The position numbers were made by a program, and so were the translations under genes. A stretch of DNA of 64,000 nt from Sphingorhabdus pulchriflava (GTDB lineage: Bacteria > Pseudomonadota > Alphaproteobacteria > Sphingomonadales > Sphingomonadaceae): NCBI RefSeq assembly GCF_003367235.1, contig NZ_QRGP01000001.1:1860001-1924000 (forward strand). The letters are read 5' to 3'. The notes below the pieces were generated by a model. It made no database searches. It was not told the DNA's origin and saw only the letters and a program-made list of their open reading frames with translations. Shown here in pieces: positions 27,517-35,132 of the stretch. The first letter of the stretch is position 1, and the number at the start of each line of letters is the position of its first letter.

Positions 27517-28499
27517 CGTATCGCGCCGCCGTCTGCACGGCATTGACCGGACCCGAGAGCATCCGGATTGAGGAACGCCACCGCGCGCCATTGCACCCCG
27601 GCGAGGTTCGCATTGCCATCAAGGCAGCGGGACTCAATTTCCCTGACCTGCTGATGACCTATGGCAAATACCAGTTCCGCCCCGATCCGCCCTTCGTTCC
27701 CGGTATGGAATTTTCGGGCGAAGTTATCGAGGTCGGCTCTGGTGTGACCAATTGGCAGCCGGGAGAAGCCGTTATGGGTGGCGGCAAAGGCGATTGTATT
27801 GCGGAAGAAGCCGTCGTCCCTGCCGCAGCTTTGGTAACCAAGCCCGATGCATTAAGCTGGGAAGAGGCAGCGTGCTGGCGGGCTGGCGGTGTTACTGCAT
27901 GGCACGCGTTGCACGACAAGGCTGCACTCAAAGCGGGTGAAACACTGCTTGTGCTGGGTGCCGCCGGCGGGGTCGGCATGGCGGCAGTTTCGTTGGGAAA
28001 ATATATGGGAGCGACTGTCATCGGCACGGGTTCCAGCCTGGAAAAGCGGTCCGCGATCCTTGCGGCTGGCGCAGACCATGCGCTCGATCCTGCCGATCCA
28101 GACTTGGCAACCAAGGTAAAAGAACTGACCGGCAGCAAAGGCTGCGATGTTGTGTTCGATCCCGTAGGAGGCGATCTGTCGATAACCGCAACACGCGCAA
28201 TCGGATGGGGCGGACGTTTCCTGATTGTCGGCTTTGCCAGCGGCAGCACGCCCAGCTTCCCCGCCAACCATGCGCTAATCAAAGGCTATAGCCTGATCGG
28301 CCTGCGCGCAGGCGAGGCCAGCCGCCGCGATCCGGAGCTAGCGGCGCGCACATCCATCGAACTGAAGAAATTGGCGGAAGTAGGCATCATGCGCCCGCAT
28401 ATCTCGCACCGCCTGCCGCTCGATCAAACCCGCGACGCATTGCTGGTGCTCGAACGGCGCGAGGCCATTGGCCGCGTCGTGGTAACATTAGGTGATTGA
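27513..28499 (+). CDS. NADPH:quinone oxidoreductase family protein (zinc-independent MDR)
   Basis: Medium-chain dehydrogenase/reductase of 328 residues, zeta-crystallin/QOR type. It has the substrate domain AGLNFPDLLMTYGKYQFRP and the NADPH-binding motif VLGAAGGVGMAAVSLGKYMGA. No zinc-ligand Cys/His set is visible. It reduces quinones or acts as an enoyl reductase; the physiological substrate is not predictable. The ATG at 27513 lies inside the rarA stop overlap. A GC-rich hairpin (28500-28524) follows the stop without a T-tract. Confidence 0.9.
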   Translation: MTYRAAVCTALTGPESIRIEERHRAPLHPGEVRIAIKAAGLNFPDLLMTYGKYQFRPDPPFVPGMEFSGEVIEVGSGVTNWQPGEAVMGGGKGDCIAEEAVVPAAALVTKPDALSWEEAACWRAGGVTAWHALHDKAALKAGETLLVLGAAGGVGMAAVSLGKYMGATVIGTGSSLEKRSAILAAGADHALDPADPDLATKVKELTGSKGCDVVFDPVGGDLSITATRAIGWGGRFLIVGFASGSTPSFPANHALIKGYSLIGLRAGEASRRDPELAARTSIELKKLAEVGIMRPHISHRLPLDQTRDALLVLERREAIGRVVVTLGD

Positions 28500-28579
28500 G
28501 CCCGGCAGGGTCGCGTAGCCGGGCCCAATCGCAACGCTGAACGCTCTGCAGTCAAATGCAGCGCATTCCGCATCCCGGT

Positions 28580-29035
28580 TTACTGGTTGGTGCGGATCTG
28601 GCCGACCCTCGATTTTTGCCCTTCGCCGGCCTTGCGCGGTGTGAGCTTCGCTTCCTTGAAATGATTTCCGCGCGGCGCTTGTCCGCTATTTTCGAGCGGC
28701 TTTTCACCCGCCTTGCGGACCGTCATCGTGCCTTGGCGGATGGGCGCATCGGCACGACCATCGCCATTCACATCACCAACGGCGACACGCGGTTTGGATC
28801 GCGGTGCGGGCGGAGGGGTTTCGGGTGCAATGTCCGACGCCTTTTGCACGGCAGGAAGCAGCAGCCCCTTTTGCGGCTCATCCGGCTTGGGTGCGACATC
28901 CTTCGGCGCTTCAGCGCCCGGTGCAGCAGCTTCGCCTTTGACGCCTTCATATTTCATATAGATCGCGCTGTGCGCGGCGCCGATCATGCCGAACGATAAC
29001 GCTGCAGCAATCAGCCAATCCTTTTTCCTGTTCAT
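28580..29035 (-). CDS. exported protein of unknown function with a calcium-loop-like motif
   Basis: The 151-residue protein starts with a clear signal peptide (MNRKKDWLIAAALSFGMIGAAHSA). It then has a long Pro/Ala/Lys-rich low-complexity stretch. At residues 88-96 lies DVNGDGRAD, which matches a DxNxDGxxD calcium-binding loop as in dockerins or FG-GAP repeats. No domain is recognised beyond that, and the tail is basic. It diverges from a TetR-family regulator with a palindromic operator between them, so it is probably a target of that regulator. A strong GAGAGAG run at 29036-29045 (read on the minus strand) precedes the start. Confidence 0.7.
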   Translation of the reverse strand: MNRKKDWLIAAALSFGMIGAAHSAIYMKYEGVKGEAAAPGAEAPKDVAPKPDEPQKGLLLPAVQKASDIAPETPPPAPRSKPRVAVGDVNGDGRADAPIRQGTMTVRKAGEKPLENSGQAPRGNHFKEAKLTPRKAGEGQKSRVGQIRTNQ

Positions 29036-29082
29036 TCTCTCTCTCCTTGGGTCGCATCCCGATCTCGGGAATGATTTAAAAA

Positions 29083-29097
29083 TAGAGCGTTGCTCTA
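29083..29097. promoter_or_regulatory. palindromic operator TAGAGC-N3-GCTCTA in a divergent promoter region
   Basis: A perfect 6-bp inverted repeat, TAGAGCGTTGCTCTA, lies 48 bp from the start of the exported-protein gene and 60 bp from the tetR start. Its position and symmetry fit autoregulation by the adjacent TetR-family protein, with control of the divergent gene as well. The pairing with that regulator is inference. Confidence 0.55.
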
Positions 29098-29156
29098 GAG
29101 TGTCAATCCATTTTTTCCTTGCTTGTTTCTCTCAGGCCTTTGATAAGGGGGGCGTA

Positions 29157-29750
29157 ATGAATGCAGCCAAGCCAAAGACCCGCGACCGCATCCTCACTTC
29201 CGCACGCGAACTGTTTTTTTCCAAAGGGTTGGATGAAACCTCGATTGCTGAAATCTGCAAGCATTCGGGTGTGTCAAACGGCAGTCTGTTCCATCATTTC
29301 CCGACCAAGGAAGCCATCGCGCTCGAAATCTTCGTCGGTATTCGCCGCCATTATTGGGAACATGTGATCGCTGCGATGGAGGCCGAGTCGACGGTTCCAG
29401 CCGCTGCAGAGGCATCGGTGCGGGCTGCCTTCGATTTCCAGAAGAAGTTCTCCGACGAATATACGTTCATGCTCGATACGGCGGCCGCACCCTGGGTTCT
29501 CAAGCACACCACCGCATTGAAAGATTTGAACACCGCTTTCGTTGAACGGGCCATGGGTTGGGCTGCACCTTATTTTATGAAGGGCGAACTCCCTGCCCTT
29601 TCGATCCATACTTTCGGAGCGCTGATATTCGGCCTGCCGCAATGGATCGCACGCGAACAGCGCGCCGGGCTTTCCGTGCCCGACATCGAAGTCGTGACAG
29701 AAGAATTGGCGGCGCTGATGCGCAAGCTGTTTTCGGTTGAACCCAAATAA
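29157..29750 (+). CDS. TetR/AcrR family transcriptional regulator
   Basis: One-component repressor of 197 residues. The N-terminal helix-turn-helix region reads RDRILTSARELFFSKGLDE, TSIAEICKHSGVSNGSLFHH and FPTKEAIALEIF, the canonical TetR pattern. The C-terminal ligand domain is not identifiable. The ATG at 29157 has GGGGGG about 5 bp upstream; a longer upstream frame would cross the operator and is rejected. It diverges from the exported-protein gene and probably represses itself and that gene through the palindrome at 29083-29097. Confidence 0.92.
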   Translation: MNAAKPKTRDRILTSARELFFSKGLDETSIAEICKHSGVSNGSLFHHFPTKEAIALEIFVGIRRHYWEHVIAAMEAESTVPAAAEASVRAAFDFQKKFSDEYTFMLDTAAAPWVLKHTTALKDLNTAFVERAMGWAAPYFMKGELPALSIHTFGALIFGLPQWIAREQRAGLSVPDIEVVTEELAALMRKLFSVEPK

Positions 29751-29751
29751 A

Positions 29752-29776
29752 CGAGTCAAATCATTGCTTTGACTCG
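29752..29776 (+). terminator. perfect 9-bp hairpin after tetR, possible terminator
   Basis: CGAGTCAAA (29752-29760) pairs with TTTGACTCG (29768-29776) over a 7-nt loop, one base past the tetR stop. It is followed by A rather than T residues on the plus strand, so intrinsic termination would be weak. Confidence 0.4.
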
Positions 29777-29888
29777 CAAAAAATGCTGCGCAGCATAAGG
29801 TGCAGCAAAAATTTGCCAGAGTCTTGATTCCATGGTAGATTCTATTCGCTTCTAGGCCCTTTGAGGTCGTTATATGGGGGGAGCGAAA

Positions 29889-31145
29889 ATGGATAGTTTC
29901 CAAATAGCGGGTTACGCTTTCGACAAGGTTCTTTTCATGGAATGGGCGGAGAAGATATTCTTCGCCCTTATCATTTTGGGCATCACCTGGGCGCTGGCAA
30001 AGGCGGCCAAATGGACCTTCGCAAAGATGGTCGACCAGATACCCTTCCTGCAACGCGGGACATCAAGCGGTGAGAGTGTCGGTATGGCACTCGGAAAAAT
30101 AGTGTCCTTGCTGGTCTGGCTGTTCGGCTTGCTTGCCGTGTTGCAGCAGCTAGGTTTCGACAGTGTTATCACTCCAGTTCAGGGATTGCTTGGCAACTTC
30201 ATCGGCTATCTCGACAACATCGTCTTTGCCGCTGCCATCTTCTTCATCGGCTCGATGATTGCCGGGATCGCCCGCGATCTGGTTGAAACCGCATTGGGGG
30301 CCGTCGACTTCGACAAATGGGCCAATAAAGGCGGTGTAGAAGCGATTACAGGCAACAATGCGATCACCAAGACACTAAGTACAATTGTCTATGTGCTGGT
30401 TATCATACCCGTCGCAATCGCTGCGCTGCAGATGCTCGAAATCTCAGCGATCACCGAACCGGCGATGAATCTGCTCAACATGGTGTTCAAGGCCATTCCG
30501 TTGATAATCGGCGCCTGCCTGTTGCTCGGCATCGGTTTTGTGATTTCGCGCTGGGTCGCGTCGCTGATCCGGGACCTGCTGCCCAGCCTGGGTGCAGACC
30601 GCGCAATCAACGAACTCGGCATCCTGCCCGAAGGCCGCACGGCATCGGGCGTGATTGCCGCGATCGTTACCATTGCGATCATGATCTTCTTCGCCATTGC
30701 GGCGACCAACATGCTTGGCTTCCCGCAGTTGACGAGCATCCTTGAAACGGTGCTGGCACAGGCTGGCAATGTAGTCTTTGGCGCAGTGCTGATCGCATTG
30801 GGTGTGCTCATCGCCAACATCCTGCGAAACCTGATCGCCGATGCGACGGGGCCGGGTATTGCCTCCAACGTAACCTATTGGATCACCACCGGACTGTTCG
30901 TTTTCATCGGCCTCAAGCAGATGCAAATTGGCGGGATGATCGTTGACTATGCCTTTGGCGCTCTCGCGATCGGCGCTGCGGTTGCCTTTGCCCTCGCCTT
31001 CGGCCTTGGCGGACGCGATGCTGCGGCACGGATGCTGTCCGACCTGCGGGCTCCCACAGCCCCTGCGGCTAAAAAGCCGGTGGCGTCGCTGGCACCCAAA
31101 ACGGTCAAGCGCGCTCCGGCCCGCAAGGCACCAGCCAAGAAATAA
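29889..31145 (+). CDS. mechanosensitive ion channel-like membrane protein (conserved TM helix repeats)
   Basis: The 418-residue protein is built almost wholly of hydrophobic helices with repeated Gly-rich segments such as LGNFIGYLDNIVFAAAIFFI and FGAVLIALGVLIANILRNL. These recur as the conserved TM helix repeat of small mechanosensitive-channel-like proteins. The late segment AVAFALAFGLGGRDAAARML is the family-typical gate-like helix. A basic Lys/Pro/Ala tail ends it. The C-terminal beta domain of true MscS is missing. The ATG at 29889 is chosen because GGGGGGAG lies 6 bp before it; an ATG at 29874 overlaps that run. A strong terminator follows. Confidence 0.85.
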   Translation: MDSFQIAGYAFDKVLFMEWAEKIFFALIILGITWALAKAAKWTFAKMVDQIPFLQRGTSSGESVGMALGKIVSLLVWLFGLLAVLQQLGFDSVITPVQGLLGNFIGYLDNIVFAAAIFFIGSMIAGIARDLVETALGAVDFDKWANKGGVEAITGNNAITKTLSTIVYVLVIIPVAIAALQMLEISAITEPAMNLLNMVFKAIPLIIGACLLLGIGFVISRWVASLIRDLLPSLGADRAINELGILPEGRTASGVIAAIVTIAIMIFFAIAATNMLGFPQLTSILETVLAQAGNVVFGAVLIALGVLIANILRNLIADATGPGIASNVTYWITTGLFVFIGLKQMQIGGMIVDYAFGALAIGAAVAFALAFGLGGRDAAARMLSDLRAPTAPAAKKPVASLAPKTVKRAPARKAPAKK

Positions 31146-31170
31146 GCTGCCTTTACCGAAGCAGCCAATT

Positions 31171-31201
31171 GGGGCGGGGGAAACCTCGCCCCCTTTTGTT
31201 T
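31171..31201 (+). terminator. rho-independent terminator after the mechanosensitive channel-like gene
   Basis: GGGGCGGGG (31171-31179) pairs with CCTCGCCCC (31184-31192) around a GAAA tetraloop and is followed by CTTTTGTTT. The stem, GNRA loop and T-rich tail are typical of intrinsic terminators. Confidence 0.85.
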
Positions 31202-31227
31202 GGCTCCCCTTTTATTTGTAAGCAGGC

Positions 31228-32118
31228 ATGCGCATATCGATCACTATGCGCCGCTTTTCCCGTTTTGCCTGTATCGACTGGTCCGGCGCGGTTGGTGAAT
31301 TCCCTTCCGGCCTCGCGCTTGCCAGCATCGGTCCTGACGGCGCACCCGAACTGATTGGCCCCGAAAAGCGCTGGTCGCGGCAAGCCGTTCTCGACTGGCT
31401 GCTCGAACTGGCCGACGCGGGCGAAGATATCCTTATTGGTCTCGACCTGTCGTTAGGTTTTCCCTTTAATGATCAGGGTAGCTTTTTCCCCGAATGGTCG
31501 GATAGCCCCGCCGATGCCCGCGCGCTTTGGGCTCTAGTCGACGAGCTCTGCGCCGACGACCGGCATTTGGCCGCGAACAGCTTCCTCGCGCATCCCGAAG
31601 CCCGTCGTCATTTCCGCCATGCCAAAGGCGATGTGGGCGACCTGTTCGAAGGTGGAATCGGACGGCTGCGCGAAGTCGAACGCCATCAGCGCGTAACCAA
31701 GCAGGCGAATAGCTGGAGCTGTTTCAACCTTGTCGGCGCGGGCCAGGTCGGCAAAAGTTCGCTGACGGGGATGCGGATGATGCATCGACTGAGTGGGCGC
31801 ATACCGGTCTGGCCGTTCGATCCACTTCCCAAGCGTGGACCGGCCATCATCGAAATCTATACCACCATGGCCGCCCGCGCCGCAGGCCTGCCTGCGAACA
31901 CCAGCAAGATCCGCGATGCAGAAACACTGGCGCAGGCGCTCGCAAAATTCGATGCCGAAGCCCCTTCCCTGCTCCATCGGCTCGACGACCATGCCACCGA
32001 CGCGTTATTGACCTCCGCCTGGATGCGCAAAGCCAGCCAGAACCTTGCGCTCTGGAACCCCGAATTACTGACTCCTGAAATTGCGCAAACTGAGGGCTGG
32101 ACCTTTGGGGTCATCTGA
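31228..32118 (+). CDS. DUF429-like putative RNase H-fold protein
   Basis: The 296-residue cytosolic protein is without a clear named relative. Acidic motifs at the ends of predicted strands suggest an RNase H-like fold of the DUF429 kind: CIDWSG near residue 15, IGLDLSLGFPF near 70, IIEIYTTMAARAAG near 210 and LDDHATDALLTSAWM near 255. Family members are predicted nucleases without known substrate, and the assignment here is pattern-based. Either ATG at 31228 or the ATG at 31246 (MRRFSRFACIDWSG) could be used. It lies just upstream of tRNA-Thr on the same strand. Confidence 0.65.
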   Translation: MRISITMRRFSRFACIDWSGAVGEFPSGLALASIGPDGAPELIGPEKRWSRQAVLDWLLELADAGEDILIGLDLSLGFPFNDQGSFFPEWSDSPADARALWALVDELCADDRHLAANSFLAHPEARRHFRHAKGDVGDLFEGGIGRLREVERHQRVTKQANSWSCFNLVGAGQVGKSSLTGMRMMHRLSGRIPVWPFDPLPKRGPAIIEIYTTMAARAAGLPANTSKIRDAETLAQALAKFDAEAPSLLHRLDDHATDALLTSAWMRKASQNLALWNPELLTPEIAQTEGWTFGVI

Positions 32119-32142
32119 CGCTAAAGGGCCTCCCATTGGCGT

Positions 32143-32218
<76 letters not shown>

Positions 32219-32284
32219 TTTCTCCGTTTCGTCACATCCTGCCACACCACTGAGACAGAGGCGATCTTTGGGCCGTGGCGATCC

Positions 32285-32701
32285 CTACATGAAAAGAAAA
32301 TAGGCCGCGGCTAGCGAAACGAGCAGCACGCCGCGCACAATCAAGCCATTTCTGAGCGAATGGCCTTGCAAATAGGGCTGGATGTCAGCCGGTATCGGCA
32401 TCGGCAGTGTGGGTGAAACATCTGCACCGCCTGTGTTGCCCACCGGTATCCATCCGGCGAGATGGAATGGCCCGGCCCCAATCATTCGCACAATCTGCCC
32501 TCGAACCTCTTTGGTATCGGACTGCTTCAGTGCCAGCCGGAACATGCGGTAGTGGCTTTGCATGTGCGAAATATACCAGCGCTGGCCAAGGATGTGCGCA
32601 CGCTCGAGATGGGCTTTGGCAACTGCGAAATCACCCTTGCTTTCGGCTGACTGAGCATATTCCAATTCCCGACGAAAAGCTGCTTTCACATTCAAAGCCA
32701 T
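32285..32701 (-). CDS. DUF3703 family protein
   Basis: The 138-residue protein starts with a helical region (FRRELEYAQSAESKGDFAVAKAHLERAHILGQRW). It contains the motif GWIPVGNTGGADVSPTLPMPIPADI, which characterises DUF3703, and ends in one membrane helix (GLIVRGVLLVSLAAAYFLF). The function of the family is unknown. Related proteins often occur near efflux or metal-resistance genes, but none is adjacent here. It is convergent with the tRNA gene and diverges from the catabolic operon across a 303-bp gap. Confidence 0.82.
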   Translation of the reverse strand: MALNVKAAFRRELEYAQSAESKGDFAVAKAHLERAHILGQRWYISHMQSHYRMFRLALKQSDTKEVRGQIVRMIGAGPFHLAGWIPVGNTGGADVSPTLPMPIPADIQPYLQGHSLRNGLIVRGVLLVSLAAAYFLFM

Positions 32702-33004
32702 TGTTCATTCCCTTCCACTGGTATCCATCTTGGATACCAGTTCGATCGCCATCAGAACGAGTATTCAATTGAGCTAGTCCACATCTTGCCAGCCAGAAAC
32801 CACCAGCCAACTTGGACCGTTCCGATACAATAAACAACATCCCCAACCGAAGTTTGACGGCTGGTTCGTCGCGCACACATAGAGGGAGCGCTGCAGCATT
32901 GGCGTCCTTCGCGTGAGATTATTTTGCCCTTTGGGGGCTTCACGAATCCCTTTCACTCGGCCAAGGCTTAATCGACCGCTTAAATTGCAGGCAGGAGAGA
33001 AGCG
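32702..33004. other. 303-bp intergenic region with the promoter side of the catabolic operon
   Basis: This separates the divergent DUF3703 gene and the SDR gene. I see no convincing small gene or RNA. The last 40 bases hold a TTAA-N8-TTAA palindrome (32968-32983) and the AGGAG ribosome binding site of the SDR gene (32994-32998). The AT content is higher than in the flanking genes, as expected for a promoter. Confidence 0.6.
32968..32983. promoter_or_regulatory. operator-like palindrome TTAA-N8-TTAA before the catabolic operon
   Basis: TTAATCGACCGCTTAA is an imperfect palindrome (outer TTAA arms and inner CG pairs match), 21 bp before the SDR start. It has the same layout as the sites before the nitroreductase gene (9940-9955) and the flavin monooxygenase gene (58483-58498). 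A TetR-type repressor is the likely reader (inference). Confidence 0.45.
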
Positions 33005-33919
33005 ATGGGTATGCTGGAAGGCAAGGTTGTGGCCGTGACCGGCGCAGGGCGCGGGGTTGGCCGGGAAATTGCCTTGCTGTGCGCGAAACATGGCGCAGCG
33101 GTGGTCATCAATGATCCCGGCGTGGGCGGTGGCGGCGAAGGCGGCGATGCCGGCCCGGCGCAGGAAACCGCAAATGACATCATTGCTGCCGGAGGAAAGG
33201 CGATCGCCAATCTGGCCAGCGTTGCCGATCCGGCGGGTGCAGCCTCAATCATCGAAGACGCGGTGAAGACATTTGGCCGCATCGATGCTGTTGTAAACAA
33301 TGCCGGCATCCTGCGCGACACCATCTGGCACAAGATGAGCCATGAGGATTGGCGCGCGGTTATCGACGTGCATCTCAACGGCACCTTCAATGTCAGCAAG
33401 GCAGCGACCCCCTATTTCCGTGAGCAGCAATCGGGCAGCTTCATCCACTTCACCTCGACCAGCGGGCTGATCGGCAATATCGGTCAGGCCAATTATTCGG
33501 CCGCGAAGCTGGGCATTGTCGGCCTGTCACAGTCGATCGCGCTCGACATGGCGCGTGCAGGCGTACGCTCCAACTGTATTGCGCCCTTCGCCTGGAGCCG
33601 GATGACCGCATCGATCCCAGCCGAAACGCCGGAGCAAAAGGAAAGGGTCGAGCGACTAAAGACGATGAGCGCGGACAAGATTGCGCCTTTGGTGGTCTAT
33701 CTCGCCAGCGATGCGTCAAAAGATGTGTCGAACCAGATATTCTCGGTGCGCAAGAATGAGATCGTGCTGTACAACAAGCCGCGCCCGATCCGTTCAATGA
33801 CCAAGGTTGAAGGGTGGACGCCGGAGAGCATCGCAGATGAACTGATCCCTGCCTTCAAACCCAGCTTCGCACGCGCCGATGAAGTTTCGGCACATGTTTT
33901 CCCTTACGATCCGATCTGA
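33005..33919 (+). CDS. SDR family oxidoreductase, first gene of the catabolic operon
   Basis: Short-chain dehydrogenase/reductase of 304 residues. It has the cofactor motif TGAGRGVGREIA, the NNAGILRD motif and the catalytic Ser/Tyr/Lys set (FTSTSG, then NYSAAKLGIVG). The extra GGGGEGGDAG insertion after the second strand and the C-terminal extension resemble 3-hydroxyacyl-CoA dehydrogenases of the multifunctional peroxisomal type. It probably oxidises a hydroxyacyl-CoA in the pathway (inference). An AGGAG Shine-Dalgarno precedes it, and the next gene starts 10 bp past its stop. Confidence 0.92.
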   Translation: MGMLEGKVVAVTGAGRGVGREIALLCAKHGAAVVINDPGVGGGGEGGDAGPAQETANDIIAAGGKAIANLASVADPAGAASIIEDAVKTFGRIDAVVNNAGILRDTIWHKMSHEDWRAVIDVHLNGTFNVSKAATPYFREQQSGSFIHFTSTSGLIGNIGQANYSAAKLGIVGLSQSIALDMARAGVRSNCIAPFAWSRMTASIPAETPEQKERVERLKTMSADKIAPLVVYLASDASKDVSNQIFSVRKNEIVLYNKPRPIRSMTKVEGWTPESIADELIPAFKPSFARADEVSAHVFPYDPI

Positions 33920-33929
33920 GGAGCAAGAG

Positions 33930-35123
33930 ATGAGCAACCGCGGCCAACAAAACTCCGGCATGGACTCCGAAACTTTCGACGCCTTTATCGAGCAACTCCG
34001 CCGCTATGTACGCGAACGCCTGATACCTGCTGAGGAAGACGTGATCGCAAACGACGCGATCCCCGACGATATCCTTGCCGAAATGCGCGAAATGGGCCTG
34101 TTCGGTATCACCATACCCGAAGAATTTGGCGGTGCTGGGATGAGCATCAGCCAGTATATCGAGACCGTGAAGCAGATCAGCTATGCGGCGCCGGCTTACC
34201 GTTCGACAATGTCGATCAATGTTGGAATGACCGGAAGTGCGATCAAAAACTTCGGCACCAAGGAGCAGAAAGACTTTTGGCTACCGCGCATTGCGAGCGG
34301 GGAAATTGCCTGTTTCGGTCTCACCGAGCCGGGCAGCGGTTCAGACAGCGCAGCGATGCAGACAATGGCTGTGCGCGATGGCAATGGCTATAAACTGACC
34401 GGCACCAAACGCTATATCACCAATAGCCCACACGCGAAAATCGGCCTGATCATGGCGCGCACCTCGAAAGAGGCGTTGCCCAAAAACGCCCATGTCTCTG
34501 CCTTCATAGTCGACATGACTTCGCCGGGCATCAGCATCGGCAAACCCGACAAGAAAATGGGCCAGTCAGGCGCGCATATCGCCGACATCATCATGGAAGA
34601 TGTCAAAATCCCCGGCGACGCCTTGGTCGGCGGCGAAGAAGGCCGCGGTTTCCAGATTGCCATGCAAAGCCTCGACAATGGGCGCCTTTCGGTTGCCGCT
34701 ATGGGCGTCGGAATGGGCCGCCGGATCCTCGACACCGCAATCCGCTACGCCACCGAGCGCAAGGCCTTTGGCGAGCCGATTGCCAATTTCCAGCTGATCC
34801 AGGCAATGCTGGCAGACAGCGAGGCCGAACTTTACGCAGCCGAGTGCATGATCGCCGACGCGTGTGCACGCGCCGATCGTGGCGAGGTTATCTTGCGCAA
34901 GGCGGCGGCTGCCAAGCTGTTCGCAACCGAAACCTGTGGCCGTGTCGCGGACCGCTGCGTGCAGGTGTACGGCGGGGCGGGTTATCTCGCCGAATATCCC
35001 GCCGAGCGGTTCTTCCGCGACGCCCGCATTCTGCGCATTTACGAAGGCACCAGCCAGATCATGCAATTGCAGATCGCAAAACATCTTCTGCGCGAGTTCG
35101 AGCGTGAAGGCGCGGTCTGGTAG
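33930..35123 (+). CDS. acyl-CoA dehydrogenase (first of two in the operon)
   Basis: FAD-dependent acyl-CoA dehydrogenase of 397 residues. It has the N-terminal helical domain (EMREMGLFGITIPEEFGGAG), the FAD/substrate signature CFGLTEPGSGSDSAA and the second signature AVYGGAGYLAEYPAERFFRD-like segment VYGGAGYLAEYPAERFFRDA. The ending RIYEGTSQIMQLQIA contains the catalytic Glu in YEGT, as in the short/branched-chain ACADs. The electron acceptor is ETF. The start MSNRGQQNSG has GAGGAGCAAGAG before it. It belongs to the SDR-to-ECH operon, 9 bp ahead of the CaiB-type gene. Confidence 0.95.
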   Translation: MSNRGQQNSGMDSETFDAFIEQLRRYVRERLIPAEEDVIANDAIPDDILAEMREMGLFGITIPEEFGGAGMSISQYIETVKQISYAAPAYRSTMSINVGMTGSAIKNFGTKEQKDFWLPRIASGEIACFGLTEPGSGSDSAAMQTMAVRDGNGYKLTGTKRYITNSPHAKIGLIMARTSKEALPKNAHVSAFIVDMTSPGISIGKPDKKMGQSGAHIADIIMEDVKIPGDALVGGEEGRGFQIAMQSLDNGRLSVAAMGVGMGRRILDTAIRYATERKAFGEPIANFQLIQAMLADSEAELYAAECMIADACARADRGEVILRKAAAAKLFATETCGRVADRCVQVYGGAGYLAEYPAERFFRDARILRIYEGTSQIMQLQIAKHLLREFEREGAVW

Positions 35124-35132
35124 ACAAACGAT

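Noticed and set aside
28500-28524. GC-rich hairpin GCCCGGC/GCCGGGC after the quinone oxidoreductase gene
   Set aside because: No T-tract follows and the stem is short, so I do not call it a terminator.
29783-29796. Perfect 14-bp palindrome ATGCTGCGCAGCAT upstream of the mechanosensitive channel-like gene
   Set aside because: A single short palindrome far from the start with no second copy or partner gene; not enough to call an operator.
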